Origin: Bathynomus jamesi
Lineage: Eukaryota; Arthropoda; Malacostraca; Isopoda; Cirolanidae
Length of the DNA stretch: 64,000 nt
Assembly: GCA_023014485.1 (NCBI GenBank)
Contig: JAJOZX010001732.1
Location: forward strand, 740,001 to 804,000
Direction of reading: 5' to 3'
Shown here piece by piece: positions 1 through 10,738 of the stretch. Position numbers and translations under genes: made by a program. The notes under the pieces are model-generated. The model was not told where the DNA came from and did no database searches. It was given only the letters and a program-made list of their open reading frames with translations. Within the stretch, counting starts at the first letter, position 1, and each line of letters begins with the position of its first letter.

Positions 1-3000
1 TCCCTAATAACTGAACTCTGAATGCTCATAATCATTAATTTGTAACCTTCAAATATAACATTTCTTATTATCGAAAAACATTATGCAATGCCCTATTACA
101 GAAAAACATTTAGTATCAAATCACTCGACGCGAATTAACACCGAACTTTTAGTAGAAGCTTACCAAGTATAGTGTTTTGCGCTAATTTCACTGAAGCAAA
201 TAAAACATTAAAGTTTCCCCCTAAGGAATGTAACTCAACACATAACAAAGAGAGGCACCAGAATTGAAGAAGTAAATGTAAATCAAAATAATAATTGCCT
301 CTAAGTTTACGGAGTAATTCGGTAGTGAAGATTAGAACTTTTCGCAAGACCACTTAAATTTTACGAGAGATTATGAATGCAGGCTACTCATACACATTTT
401 GAAAAAGGGCTCTATAAAGAACCCTTAATAAGGCGTTGCATAATGAAACGAAATATTCATCTTAAGCTTTGTGTTTCTTTTCTCAACTGTTCTTTCATGT
501 AAAATTTGAGTATTACTATCGAGTTTCGTGTTGTGCGTCATAAGGCAAGCCCCAACTAATGTTGTAAAACGCTCTAATGTTCCCTCAAATACCAGAGGCC
601 GTTGTTCGAAAAAAGGTAATGTGTAAGATGTAATTTAACTATGTGCTTATCTTCTAACTTACTGCTTTCCTATGTGTGCTAACAGGACACTATTTTCTTT
701 CATTTAATTCCCTATCAAACGAGTCAGCTTCACAAAGACTCCCCCCAAAAATTAATTAAATAAGTTAGTCCTTAATAGAAGTGAAACTCCTCTCTTGATT
801 ACTAAACCTAGATGGAATGAAGGTATACTTCATGAAATCATTTTTCCTTATGATTCATTAATTGAAATCCTTTTAGACTATCCAAAATAAATTAAGAGGC
901 TTATCCTCTCTAATTATGATTGAGACCACTGCTATATATGCAACGTAGGTAGCTAAAATACGATCTTGGGAGTTACTAGCCTACTAAAATGTTTAAAGGA
1001 TTTAAAAATCCTAATAAATTTGCAACAACTCACGTACCCCTGAATTATCCTTTCATGTCCTTGTCACAACCTATTATCATCTATCTTAAGACAATGAATT
1101 TCATTTCCTACTATGCTTCTTTCTAAAATAATTTGAAATTTCCTAAGTTAAAATTATTATAACATATAATCTCTCTTTAGGACAGTGGGCTTCATAAATT
1201 ATTTTCTATGAAGTAGAACTGAAATTTCTTTAGTTACCCGTGCCTTTTATTACACAAACTTAAAATAAATTCTGAAACCAGAATTACGTTGGCAACTTAT
1301 GAGAAATTAGTTTTCACTTCTTCAAGTCAAAGATCAGCTAAAGTTATATGTCAAATTTTATAAACTTGTCTAGTCTAGTTTTCAAGTCTCTGCAAAAACC
1401 ACAGCTAAACTTATTTATATTGTATTTTAACTTTATTTCTCACATATCATATGACAGTGTTCCAGACTTTGTGTTTTATCATGCAGTGATGAGATACAAT
1501 TTTTTGATGACGGGGCAGGGTCCAAAATTCTTCATATATACCCTCTTCTAATGTTAAAAGGTACCCATTAACAAGCCCTAGAGAGTTTAGATTGTATTCT
1601 TTCATTCCATTTTTACAATATTTTTGTCATCTAACCACTTACGCTTTATGTGTGGAATTACTTATGCCTTTTTATATATGTGAACCCAAGAACTATGACA
1701 CCTTTTAGTCCCTGTCACTGAACTCGGAGAAAACGTATAATGGAAAAATGTGAAACGTTAAGTAAGCTCATTTTCCCTGACACTGCTTAGTTACCCCTCC
1801 TGAAAGCCAGATTCTCTAAATCATTTTTCCCATCTAGTGAATCACATTAATACTAATTAAAACAACTCTCTTCTATTAATCAGAATACCTCGCTTCTCTG
1901 CTATAATTTTCATGATTGTTCATTAGTAAAGAAGTAATATATAGAGGTCCCTCATGTCACATTAAATCAACCTAAAGGTTTTCTCCACACTTTTTCCGTG
2001 CTAAAAAGCCCTCTAAGAAATTTTAATTTTTATCAACTGGCTGACGTTTCGAGATTCTACCACTATACTCTAGTTCCGAAACTTCAAGATGCCCTAAATC
2101 CTCATCTAAAATTTTTAAGTTAAACCTTTCCTTCATTTTGCAACGAGAAAGGAAAATGTGTAAAGAGAAAGCTCCTATTTTTGATGTTCCTATGTTACTT
2201 TACTATAGATTCTGTTAATGTTTTTGATTTCAAAATAAATTAATTTTTAATTTTTATGTTAATCCATAATCGTATACGTAATCTTTTATTATTGCTAATT
2301 TTGAATTTATGTATCGGTTTTGAATTTAAAGTAAGTCGATTTTATTAATCCTTGTAATGGATAATTAACTGAATTCGTATATTGTTTTATGACATTTAAT
2401 TTACATGATAAATCTGAATTTAAATTATTCAGCGACCTATGTTATGGTCATACTTGTATTTATTCACTTTTGCATTTATTCCAATTTGACATGAAATTTA
2501 ATTTTAGAACGAGTTGAATTTACATTCGATTTGAGACCCATGTTAAAATCGTAACCGATTCCTTTGTAAATTCAATAATTTTGATTTACTGCACGTGCTA
2601 AACTGTTTTTCCTTTATTTCTATTTTTATTTTTATTTTAATTTTGATTTCAAATTGGATTTACCTTTATCCTGAGTTATTTTGCAGTTCACCTTTGTAGC
2701 ATAGATAAATACTTGCTACTTCTTAAACAATTTCCATTAGTATCATCTGCTGCTGTAATCCTTAACGAAAATGTGACGTCACATGAGATCCAGTGTAAAG
2801 TGAGATCATTTCAACTACAATTTCCTTAAATGAAAAATAACCAATACCTCAATAAATGAATTCGTTTGAACTAAGATGATTATCTCCCTTAAGGAAAATC
2901 TTCAAACTATCTTGTCCCCTAAATCATTAAAAGAACGTCTTGGAATAATAACCACAAAGGTAGATACGCTATTCGCGTCCTAACAAACGATTCAGATCTG

Positions 3001-3100
3001 AGGAGCTTCACTCCCAAAAATAATTTCTTTGAAACTTTGGAGTGACCTCAGTTCCTATGTTAAGGGTCGCGTTTTTTTCTCACAACTTTCCATAATGCCC
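1..3100. other. Gene-free AT-rich stretch
   Basis: I see no coding frame, RNA gene or element boundary here. Open frames are short and lack any recognisable motif. Base composition is strongly AT-rich with no long tandem repeat. It could be an intron, intergenic DNA or very old repeats. Confidence 0.55.
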
Positions 3101-3757
3101 ATATTCCGATGAAAAGCGACACCCTAAGTTTTTTTCTTTGTTTTTTTTTAAAGAGGGTCGATCTATTATATGCGAGGCAAGTCTCTGGCGATATCGGCCA
3201 TTATACCCGAGCACGCCCACCTTCACGACAAGAGCAGACGGTTGTTTTATCTCCAGACTGTCGCTCAAACTCGCTCAAATCCCTCCTACGCCCTCAAACT
3301 AGCGCCCGTAAAACTGAAAAATGCAATATTCAGCCTAATTAAGAACGCTTTGACGCTCTCTTGTGACATCGTTCGCTGGCTATTGGCCCATGTACTTTCC
3401 CAGCTAACACCTCACATGCGTCCAGAGTTGCGACATCGGAACCTCGACTCATGGGGATTACCAAAGCCTCGTGGTTTCATGGTAACGTACACCTCTGACG
3501 TATGAGAGATGTGGATTGCTTCGTATAAAAGAAGGCGTCCGACCATTGAACGAGGAGCTTGTAGATTTTAACTTCGAGAGAGGAGGTTCAGGTCTCGGTC
3601 CCCGCAAGTAAAGAAGGCGCGAGTTGCTCCGTATGATTAGCTACGCTTTGTGACTACGGATTAGTCCACGCTTTGACGGACCCGAAGAAAGGGCACGAGG
3701 GTAGTGTCGCGAGAACAGGGCCGTCGGTATTTTTTGGTTAAGGGAACGGAAAGGTAT
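3100..3757. other. GC-richer block upstream of a hAT MITE
   Basis: This block is clearly less AT-rich than the preceding 3 kb. It carries two overlapping open frames of 77 and 111 codons, neither with a recognisable domain. It ends at the target duplication of the MITE at 3766. The TATA motif at 3524 makes a solo LTR or another promoter-bearing repeat possible, but no second copy or LTR terminus is visible. Confidence 0.35.
3524..3560 (+). promoter_or_regulatory. Possible RNA polymerase II core promoter (TATA box)
   Basis: The sequence TATAAAAGAAGG at 3524-3535 matches a strong TATA box, and an initiator-like CCATTG lies about 20 bases downstream. No gene follows. It may be the remnant promoter of a solo LTR. 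Assigned from the motif alone. Confidence 0.25.
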
Positions 3758-3765
3758 ACCCAGAG

Positions 3766-4609
3766 CAGTGATGTAGTCGAGACCACCAAGTCCGACACTG
3801 AGACCGAGACCGAGACCTGATCCTGTGAGACCAAGATCGAGACCGAGATCAAAGGTTCGAGACCGAGATCTACCTTCCGAGATCGAGACCCTTAAAATTC
3901 GAGACCGAGATCGAGACCAAGCTCATGCCCTTTCAATTTGTTTTACACTACTATGGAAATTAGACTATGTTAAGTTATTCTATGCTTTATTGAATTTATC
4001 GGTACTGTTTTCTTTATGCTGTATTTCTTGCATTATTTTTGTGTGAAGCATTTTATTTTTTCAAATACATGTTGGATGGGAGGATAATCGTTTTTATATC
4101 ACGCCACAGAGGTTGACACGCCGTTTGGCAACACTAAATGGCCTTATAATATATACTTATATATAATAATATATAATTCTCTATTTAGTGTTTCCATTTT
4201 CAATAAAATTAATCTGACGTGGGCGGTGGGGGGGTGCAAATTCTTTTCTAGCGCTAACCTAAAAAAATCCAGACCCCCCCCCCCCCCTCAAGACAAACGT
4301 GACAACTCAAAACAGGGTGACTGATTAGTGAATACCTAGAGTCCCTTACTTTTACAAACTTTCATAAACATTCTGAATTGTGTCTGTTCAACCAAGCCAC
4401 CATCATGAGTATACCAATAACATGTATTTTTCATTACGGTCTCGAGAGGTCTCGAAAGGTCTCGAGGAGAAAAACCGAGATCGCGTCTGTCGAGACCGAG
4501 ATCGAGACCGAGATCTAAATAGCGGAGACCGAGATCGAGATCGAGATCTGCAAATTGGGTCTCGAGATCGGTCTCGAGACCGAGACCGATCTCGAGACCC
4601 ACATCACTG
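3766..4609. mobile_element. Non-autonomous hAT element with CGAGAC-type subterminal arrays
   Basis: The element starts with CAGTGATGT at 3766 and ends with ACATCACTG at 4609. It is flanked by a perfect 8-bp duplication ACCCAGAG (3758-3765 and 4610-4617). An 8-bp duplication and a CA-G-G start are hAT hallmarks. Both ends (about 3775-3925 and 4438-4600) consist of imperfect short arrays of CGAGACCGAGATC, partly palindromic as GGTCTCGAGACC. The centre is AT-rich and non-coding, so the element is non-autonomous. The arrays resemble multimerised transposase-binding sites, which is inference. Confidence 0.85.
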
Positions 4610-4617
4610 ACCCAGAG

Positions 4618-5026
4618 TGAAGGGTAAATTTCACATTAGAAATTAAGGCTTAATCGGAATATGGGAATTAAAGGATCTGACTGGAGGAAGCGCCAGTGAT
4701 CTTAAATTCATTCATTTCCTGGTGACCTTCATTGTCACCCTTAGAATAATAATAACTAAATCATAATCCGGTCAACTTAAATGACCTTGTGAAATAAAGA
4801 CTTAAACGAAGCATTGTAAACTACCGCCTGTAATCCGCTTACCTAAATATAATTAAAGTACCTGAAAATAAAGTAGACTCTAATTCAATCCCATCATAAT
4901 AAACGTAACCGTAAGTGACCGATTGGTCAGCGCACTCTGTAGGTCCAGTTCAGACCATCCGCAGAGTACATCTATTATACTTGGAAGTGAATTAAAACTC
5001 ACCTGGAAAAACATCCCCCGGGAATA
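4618..5026. other. Gene-free spacer
   Basis: AT-rich sequence between the hAT MITE and the Penelope-like fragment. No coding frame or repeat was recognised. Confidence 0.5.
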
Positions 5027-5040
5027 ACATATATATATAT

Positions 5041-5133
5041 ATGATGAATAAAACCACGAAGGAAAGGAAACACAAAATGGTGCTCAAGCGCTTTCGTCTA
5101 ATGACATCCTCAGGAACACTGAAGTACATAAAA
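5041..5133. repeat. 93-bp inverted repeat, left copy
   Basis: Identical in reverse complement to 6211-6303 over all 93 bases. Interpreted as part of the Penelope-like terminal repeat. Confidence 0.95.
5080..5119 (-). ncRNA. Hammerhead-ribozyme-like motif, lower-coordinate copy
   Basis: On the minus strand this is the exact inverted copy of the motif at 6225-6264. It has the core CTGAGGA, a short helix II, GAAA, a minimal helix III and a six-pair helix I. Penelope-like elements are known to carry type I hammerheads in their terminal repeats. Confidence 0.6.
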
Positions 5134-5213
5134 GGGTTACAGCCTATATATAGGTTACAGAAAGAAAAAAAAGAAAAATAAATAATATATATATATATAT
5201 ATATACATACATA

Positions 5214-5246
<33 letters not shown>

Positions 5247-5527
5247 GCAATAAACGGAGAAGTAAAAATAAAAATTAAAAATTAAAGGATTATCAGAGAG
5301 GCATAGAGATTTGTAAGGAAAAATATCGATTTTTAGCACAAGATCAAATGAATTATAAAAATACAAATTTATACTGGAAATCTGCCCGGGTTTTAACACT
5401 CTGCCTTTTTTGGTTAAGTTTCGATGTATATAAAATAAAATGAAAATTAAAAGTTAATAAAGTAGCATACAAGTTTACCAAAGATTTAGCGTTCTACCCT
5501 TCTTATCTAAATCTGTTTTGAAGGAAT

Positions 5528-6199
5528 TCAAACAACAGGATCGAGTTGAAAAAGACCTTTGCTTATGTTGAAGTTATTTGAAAGTTGGATAATGGCAGAC
5601 TCAAGAATATTTCTATTAACAATGTTGCTAGAGTGGAATAAAACTGAAGCATTATTCCAATCAATACAGTGGGATAACTCTGACAAATGGACAAAAAGGG
5701 CACTGGACAACTGTCCTGTTCTAACGGAATATTGATGCTGTTTTATACGTGTGTGCAAATCCTTTCCCGTCTGGCCTATGTAAAAGGAATCACATTGTTT
5801 ACACCCAATTTTATAGATAATGCCTGAATTATTGGTAGGGCTATTTTTTACTCTGATATTTTTCACAATATTGTTATATGAAAATACTACATTAATATCC
5901 AAAAGTTTAAGTACATTAGCAATGCCTAAAAAAACCGGGAAAAATGGAAGTACTAAAATATTTTTTGACAAAGTACGAGTGTTATTATTGACACGATAGA
6001 AAGTTCGTTTTGCCTTGTTGAGACAAGATTCCATAAACGCAGATGGATAACACAGATCACTTCCAATACCGTTGATTTTTTCCAATTCGGCATCGATGTA
6101 TTCCGGACTGGCGATCCTAAGGGCGCGGAGAAACATCGATGAAAAAATGGCCTTCTTATTGGGGGTGTCATGTCCCGAGTAAAAGTGTACGTAGGACAA
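5528..6199 (-). pseudogene. Penelope-like protein C-terminus, GIY-YIG endonuclease
   Basis: This 223-codon frame ends with a GIY-YIG nuclease module. The signature is GIIYKIGCKQCDSFYIGQTG (near residue 126), followed by a basic R-x-K-QH helix and a glutamate-containing segment. The module nicks target DNA in Penelope-like retroelements. The region before it matches the linker following the reverse transcriptase, but no RT motifs are present. Upstream the strand reads straight into the inverted 93-bp repeat, so the start codon is arbitrary. No frameshift is seen in the nuclease part. A free-standing GIY-YIG gene is much less likely given the terminal repeats. Confidence 0.8.
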
Positions 6200-6210
6200 A
6201 TTGTTGTTGT

Positions 6211-6303
6211 TTTTATGTACTTCAGTGTTCCTGAGGATGTCATTAGACGAAAGCGCTTGAGCACCATTTTGTGTTTCCTTTCCTTCGTGGTTTTATTCAT
6301 CAT
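6211..6303. repeat. 93-bp inverted repeat, right copy
   Basis: Reverse complement of 5041-5133 with no mismatch. Lies at the 5' side of the GIY-YIG coding frame. Confidence 0.95.
6225..6264 (+). ncRNA. Hammerhead-ribozyme-like motif, upper-coordinate copy
   Basis: GTGTTC at 6225-6230 can pair with GAGCAC at 6259-6264 to form helix I. Between them are CTGAGGA (fits the CUGANGA core, 6231-6237), a GTC/GAC helix II with an ATTA loop and one extra T, then GAAA (6249-6252) and GCGC as a minimal helix III. The predicted cleavage site is after T6258. Such a short helix III is typical of Penelope-type ribozymes, which may act as dimers. Activity is inferred from base pairing only. Confidence 0.6.
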
Positions 6304-6477
6304 AAATATTTTTCACGTGTTACTTTCGTGAAATAATGTTCATATATATATATATATATATGTGTGTGTATACACAGTGGCGACTCGTGGCCATATGAAC
6401 AAGTGGGGCCAGGGTCAGTAGGTAATTAAGCTTTGCGATTTATTTAATAAAATAATGTTTATACAATATACTCATAT

Positions 6478-7055
6478 TTATTTATATAAATACTCTTCTC
6501 TTCTAATTTTGCTTTGAGCAAATTTTTCACTGAACTTTTGATTAAATTGTGGAATTTCTCTTATGTAGTCCTTATATATAGAGGAAACAGCAAAATCATT
6601 TAATCTATCTTGTAACATTGAATTCCTTAAAAGTGTTTTTATGCGCATCAGCATCAGCTGTAGACACAAGTGTCACTAGCACGATTTCTAATCATTTTGA
6701 CACCTCTGAGAATGTATCAAGCAGCTCGTTGTCATGTAAAAATCGATACAAATCATTAGCACTTGAAATGTCAATGAATGTATCATTAAGAAATTTAGCG
6801 TGGGGTAATTGGTTTTAATGGTATTCATTTGATCGGTTGTAACGTTTTGCTTGTAAATATTAAACTCTTTGGGGTCAACGATTATAAATGAACGAAATAA
6901 TTCTGATTTTCTAAATCTGTCGTTCATCTCGCTAATTATTAGAGTACATGCTTTTTTGGCGTCTATTTCCATTGTACTACTGACGTCTCTTCTCATTCTT
7001 TTCACTTGAATTGGTTTCTCATTATTATCAACTGCAACTGGTTCAGGGACGTGAG
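6478..7055 (-). pseudogene. hAT transposase, C-terminal part with dimerisation domain
   Basis: Two minus-strand frames (7005-6688 and 6669-6478) together show the end of a hAT transposase. The first is a basic KRMRRD stretch followed by a helical segment. The second contains RIKTLLRNSMLQDRLN, the signature of the C-terminal hAT dimerisation domain. At least two frameshifts separate the pieces. The sequence begins exactly where the Polinton inverted repeat ends, and the matching N-terminal part lies on the far side of the Polinton at 23.8 kb. Confidence 0.75.
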
Positions 7056-7933
7056 TAGTATGGGTGCAAAATGGGAATAATGCTAATGTTGATCAATGTT
7101 GCAAAGGGTGAGAGGGAATGTTGCAAGGGTGGTATGCAAAAAAGGTGGAAGGGGCCTCGCAGAGGGTGGTTATTGAAAAGGGGGAGCGGTCTTCCAAAAA
7201 GGGGGCGTTATCCCCCAGTCTGCAACGAAGGGGGGAGTTTTGGGGGTAGAAGGGAGGATGACCTTCCCCAAAGGGGTATCCTTAACCTAAGAGAGAGAGA
7301 GAGAAAGGAGAAGGAGGGTCTTTGAGGGAGAAGGTGGGATATCCTCACCCAGCAAAGGGAAACCTAACCTAAGCCTTAACCAAAGAAGGAGAGAGAGAGA
7401 TGTTCACCTGGCCCCAGCCAGACGCATAATGATCGTCCAGGGGATCTGCAGCTGTTATATAGAGGGTTTGGAGTTGCCAGATACCACTATTTATTTTAAT
7501 TTTTATATATTGAGGGGTTTGCCAGAGAGCCCTATTTATTTTAATAATTTATTTATATATAGATGAGTTGCCAGAGAGCACTATTTATTTATTTACTTAT
7601 ATACAGATGAGTTTTCAGTTATTGTTTTTATTTTAATTATTTAGTTATATATAGATGAGTTGCCAGAAAGCACTATTTATTTATGCAGGGTTACTAGGCA
7701 ACACCACTTATTTATTTATTTATTTATTAAAGGTTAGAGCGAGGGAGACGTTCTCCTTAATTTGCTCAGCAAAAGAATTAAATCAATACATTTAAGCGCA
7801 ATATGATCACCAATATTAACAATAAAAGAAATACACTTGCTCATTATATTGATCCATGGCTTAGCAAAAGAAATAAATAGAACACCAATATAAAAATTGA
7901 GAACAGAAAATGCAAGCAAAAATAACAGTACAC

Positions 7934-8002
<69 letters not shown>

Positions 8003-8163
8003 TTTTATATTATTATTCTATATTTTTTATAAAGTAAATTCCGCAAAATCAAAGTATATTATGTTTTCTTCGTACTTTCATGGTAATATAATTAATTAAC
8101 AATAAAATAAAAATACAAGCAAAAATAACAGTATACACTTTATATATATATATGTATATATAA
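7056..8163 (+). repeat. Left terminal inverted repeat of the Polinton-like element (outer part)
   Basis: This is the inverted counterpart of about 22620-23820. Order of landmarks: TIR tip; a G-rich block of GTTGCAAAGGGGG-like units; AACCTAACCTAAGCC; an AGAGAG tract; GCAGCTGTTATATAGAGGG; several TTGCCAGA-ATTTATT units; a TTAGCAAAAGAAATAAATAG stretch; and a (TA)n tract. A piggyBac insertion at 8164 interrupts it, and it resumes at 10922. Confidence 0.8.
7938..7995. repeat. (TA)n microsatellite in the Polinton inverted repeat
   Basis: Nearly pure TA dinucleotide run. An inverted-repeat partner with different length lies near 22600. Confidence 0.95.
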
Positions 8164-8403
8164 CCCATTAGAGCCGAAAGTGCATTTATTATCTGATTTC
8201 AATTTATTTCATGTGGGAACGACATATAAACACAAAGATGAGTACACAAAATTTAATTATTAAAAAATATTAAAAAGTTTCGGAGTTAAGCAATGTGTAT
8301 TTAAATACCCTGTGGGTATTAGGACGAACTTAATTCATTGTCTGAAATGAAAACAGTACGAAATGTAAAAGTGTGTATGTGTGTGTAGGTGTGTGTGTGT
8401 GTT

Positions 8404-8443
8404 TTATATATATATATATATATATATGTATTTTATATATGTA

Positions 8444-8489
<46 letters not shown>

Positions 8490-8497
8490 GTATTTTA

Positions 8498-8529
<32 letters not shown>
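8404..8529. repeat. (TA)n microsatellite in piggyBac 3' region
   Basis: Interrupted TA repeat with TATG and TTTTATA interruptions, preceded by (GT)n. Open frames through it are artefacts. Confidence 0.9.
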
Positions 8530-8542
8530 AAGACAGGATTTC

Positions 8543-8955
8543 TTAGGGCATGTTATATTGTTTGAAACACTTAAGATGTAAACCAACATCACATTTTTCA
8601 CAAATAAATTTGCTTTTTACTTGAGACAGCATTCATCTTCTGCCTTTTTCACAATATACAATCCAGTGATCCTTTGCATCATATCTTCCGATGCTTCTAA
8701 AATTTTGGGAATTCTTTTTCCTTGTAGGCTTGGAGTTCCATAGGTTTTCAAATATGTTGTGCAGAGATTGTCAATGAAATCAAGTGAAGAAATCTTTTTT
8801 CCATGTTCTACCATAAGACAGTGAGCGTTGTTGACAGTCGCAGATAGCATGTAGCTAAATATTGGTCGCCACCACTTCCTTTGACGCATTCTAACCTTGT
8901 ATATTCCAATATTTTGCTCCATGAGGTCGTCAACGTATCGCTCTATGTCGCGGCA
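8543..8955 (-). pseudogene. piggyBac transposase, C-terminal part
   Basis: The frame resumes near 8955 with YVDDLMEQNIGIYKVRMRQR and KWWRPIFSYML, the conserved region preceding the third catalytic aspartate area of piggyBac transposases. A stop at 8617 interrupts it. A one-base frameshift later brings back ICEKCDVGLHLKC, the C-terminal cysteine-rich zinc-binding domain, which ends at the stop at 8543-8545. Roughly 340 residues between the two transposase parts are missing. Confidence 0.75.
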
Positions 8956-8959
8956 TACT

Positions 8960-10120
8960 GCATAGTAACACAGCAGCTATGGGAAACTACCTAGCAACAG
9001 CTAGGTAACCCCCGCACACCTCGGCTAATACTATGATTGCCTCAATAGGTTCGTCAATAGAGGGACTGAACACGTGGTGCTGTTTGTTCTGTGCGGTCCA
9101 AACGCGTGGCCGCATCCCCCTACCTGAACAGGCCAAGAGCTTGAAGCCTATGGTGACTGATCAGGATCTTTGGAGGATCTGATCAATCCCGCCGGGAAAC
9201 AGGCTCGGGATTCGGTGGTCGACCACGTGTCTGCCCACCACGCATGCCCGGTGCGTCCGGTGCCTCCATGTGAACACCGACCCCTGAAGACTGCGGACTA
9301 CTAGTAGTTTTTGAACGCCAGCTCCAAGGCCTAGCGCCTTGAGATCTTCGGCTGAGCTGGCTTCTAGTAGACCGCGCCTGGATATAGTTATCGTCGTAGT
9401 TTTGGAGAATTGGCAATTGTCATCCTGCTGTCGTGCCCAGTCGAGGACCCATTCCCTCACGGCTGGCTCGTCGTAACGACGAACCTTCCGGAGGTGAGCC
9501 TCCTCCAAGGTCGTGCAGCAGGAGTCCGCTATGATCTGGGCGTCGACGATGGTAACTTCATGGTCCCGTGCAACCACTATGTCCGGACGCCGAATGCCCG
9601 CCGGAGTGGGCACCACCGGCTGGACAATCACCCGGGCCCCAGAGCCACGGAGCGACTGTTCCGCCAAGCGGACCACCCTGTCGTGCCTTTCGACTCGCTT
9701 GAAGTGGGTGTCAGGGCAGCTCTGCAAGATGTGGCTTAAGCCATCACCTACATGACACCCCCACTCATAAGGTGGGGGGCAGCCCCGACCCCGTGTCCGC
9801 CGCTCTCTCGTGTGCAGAGCGCCGATACGGATCTTGACGACGTCGATGTAATTCCGTCCGGTCATAAGCCTCGTACCGTCGTTGATCCACCAATGGGAGG
9901 CTGACGCAGCCTGTTGACGCGCGCCCGCCAGCCCTTTACCGTCCACAGAAGCGGCAAGTGCTAAACGGAACGCGTGCTCAGCTTCTGCAGGTGTTTGCAG
10001 AACCAGGCCCCTAACTCAAGCGGGAGGGCACGCGGCCACGAGCTGTCCGCCCAGTGGGTGAGCGGCCACTTCTCGGGCGACCGGATCGGAGCTTTGAACC
10101 AAGCGTCCGATCCGTCTGAT
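8960..10120 (-). mobile_element. R2-like non-LTR retrotransposon, 5'-truncated
   Basis: A GC-rich block unlike its surroundings carries the 3' end of an R2-group element inside the piggyBac gene. Its 5' limit is the switch from piggyBac coding sequence near 10120, and its 3' limit is near 8960. The reverse transcriptase is absent. Exact ends and target duplication cannot be placed because the flanking piggyBac sequence has also been deleted. Confidence 0.7.
9161..10120 (-). pseudogene. R2-like protein C-terminus with restriction-like endonuclease
   Basis: The 261-codon frame from 9946 matches the C-terminus of R2-group proteins. It has TGRNYIDVVKIRIGALHTRE and a Cys/His motif (GCHVGDGLSHILQSC). 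The endonuclease core RRPDIVVARDHEVTIVDAQI follows, with the PD...D pattern that cleaves the target for reverse transcription. The same frame upstream, to about 10120, reads as R2-like sequence after one stop between 10016 and 9946. The endonuclease catalytic residues look intact, but the protein is truncated and silent. It could belong to a sister clade using the same nuclease (R4, NeSL or Hero). Confidence 0.7.
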
Positions 10121-10121
10121 C

Positions 10122-10738
10122 TTATTCACTTCTAGAAGGCACCTCCAACATTTCCTCTGTATCATTCTGAGAAATACATAGTTCATCTCCACCTTTATTG
10201 GTAACATAACACTGAGTTTTCAGTAGGCCTCTCCCTAAATGTTGTAACTCACCTTCACCTTCTTCATCAGATTTATCCCTATCTTCATCAGTTAGGTTAT
10301 CTTCTTCTGGAAAGCCTAGAGCCAAATGAGCTTCATCTGTAGCATCCAATGTTTCTAATAAAGAAATAATTTCATTCACAGATAACCTGAAATGCATAAG
10401 AAATATATTATTTCATTGCGCCAGCAAAAGGATGCTTATTTATACGTTTATATAAGTTATGCGTCAAAATATACAAAGAAAATAGAAATGTGTCAAAGAA
10501 AACATTTAGTGACGTGAACTTTGCCCGAACGCCGAAGGGGTATTATAATACACTTTGCAAATAAATCTCATATAATTGTAAGTTATTATTTATAATTTCA
10601 GATAAAATTATGTCTATTTATATATTTAAGCATTAAAAATAAAGCATGGGTGAAATTATTCACAACAAAGCAAATGAACATATAAAAATTCATAAAAGAA
10701 AGTTACCGTTGGATTCTGGTCGATCTAGAGGCAGCCAT
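10122..10738 (-). pseudogene. piggyBac transposase, N-terminal exons
   Basis: Exon 1 (10738-10707) starts with ATG and encodes MAASRSTRIQ plus part of the next codon. It ends at a GTAACT donor. Exon 2 begins at 10386 after the acceptor TTTCAG and continues in frame with LSVNEIISLLETLD and then an acidic TDEDRDKSDEEGEG stretch. That is the typical N-terminal pattern of piggyBac transposases. The intron would be 320 bp. The reading frame stops at the R2-like insertion near 10122, about 90 residues in, so the DDD catalytic core is missing. An intron so close to the start is unusual for an active piggyBac. Confidence 0.7.

Larger units (their letters stand above)
5041..6303 (-). mobile_element. 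Penelope-like retroelement fragment bounded by inverted terminal copies
   Basis: The fragment runs between two perfect inverted copies of a 93-bp sequence (5041-5133 and 6211-6303), each next to a (TA)n tract. The minus-strand frame between them carries a GIY-YIG endonuclease domain, the C-terminal domain of Penelope-like elements. The reverse transcriptase that should precede it is absent, so the copy is 5'-truncated. Penelope-like elements often carry terminal repeats in direct or inverted arrangement, and that fits this layout. Confidence 0.8.

Noticed and set aside
3825..4610. Open frames of Arg-Asp repeats inside the hAT MITE
   Set aside because: They translate the CGAGAC/CGAGATC arrays in both strands; the region is a non-coding MITE.
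9410..9755. Plus-strand frames of 80-109 codons
   Set aside because: Shadows of the R2-like minus-strand coding sequence in a GC-rich block.
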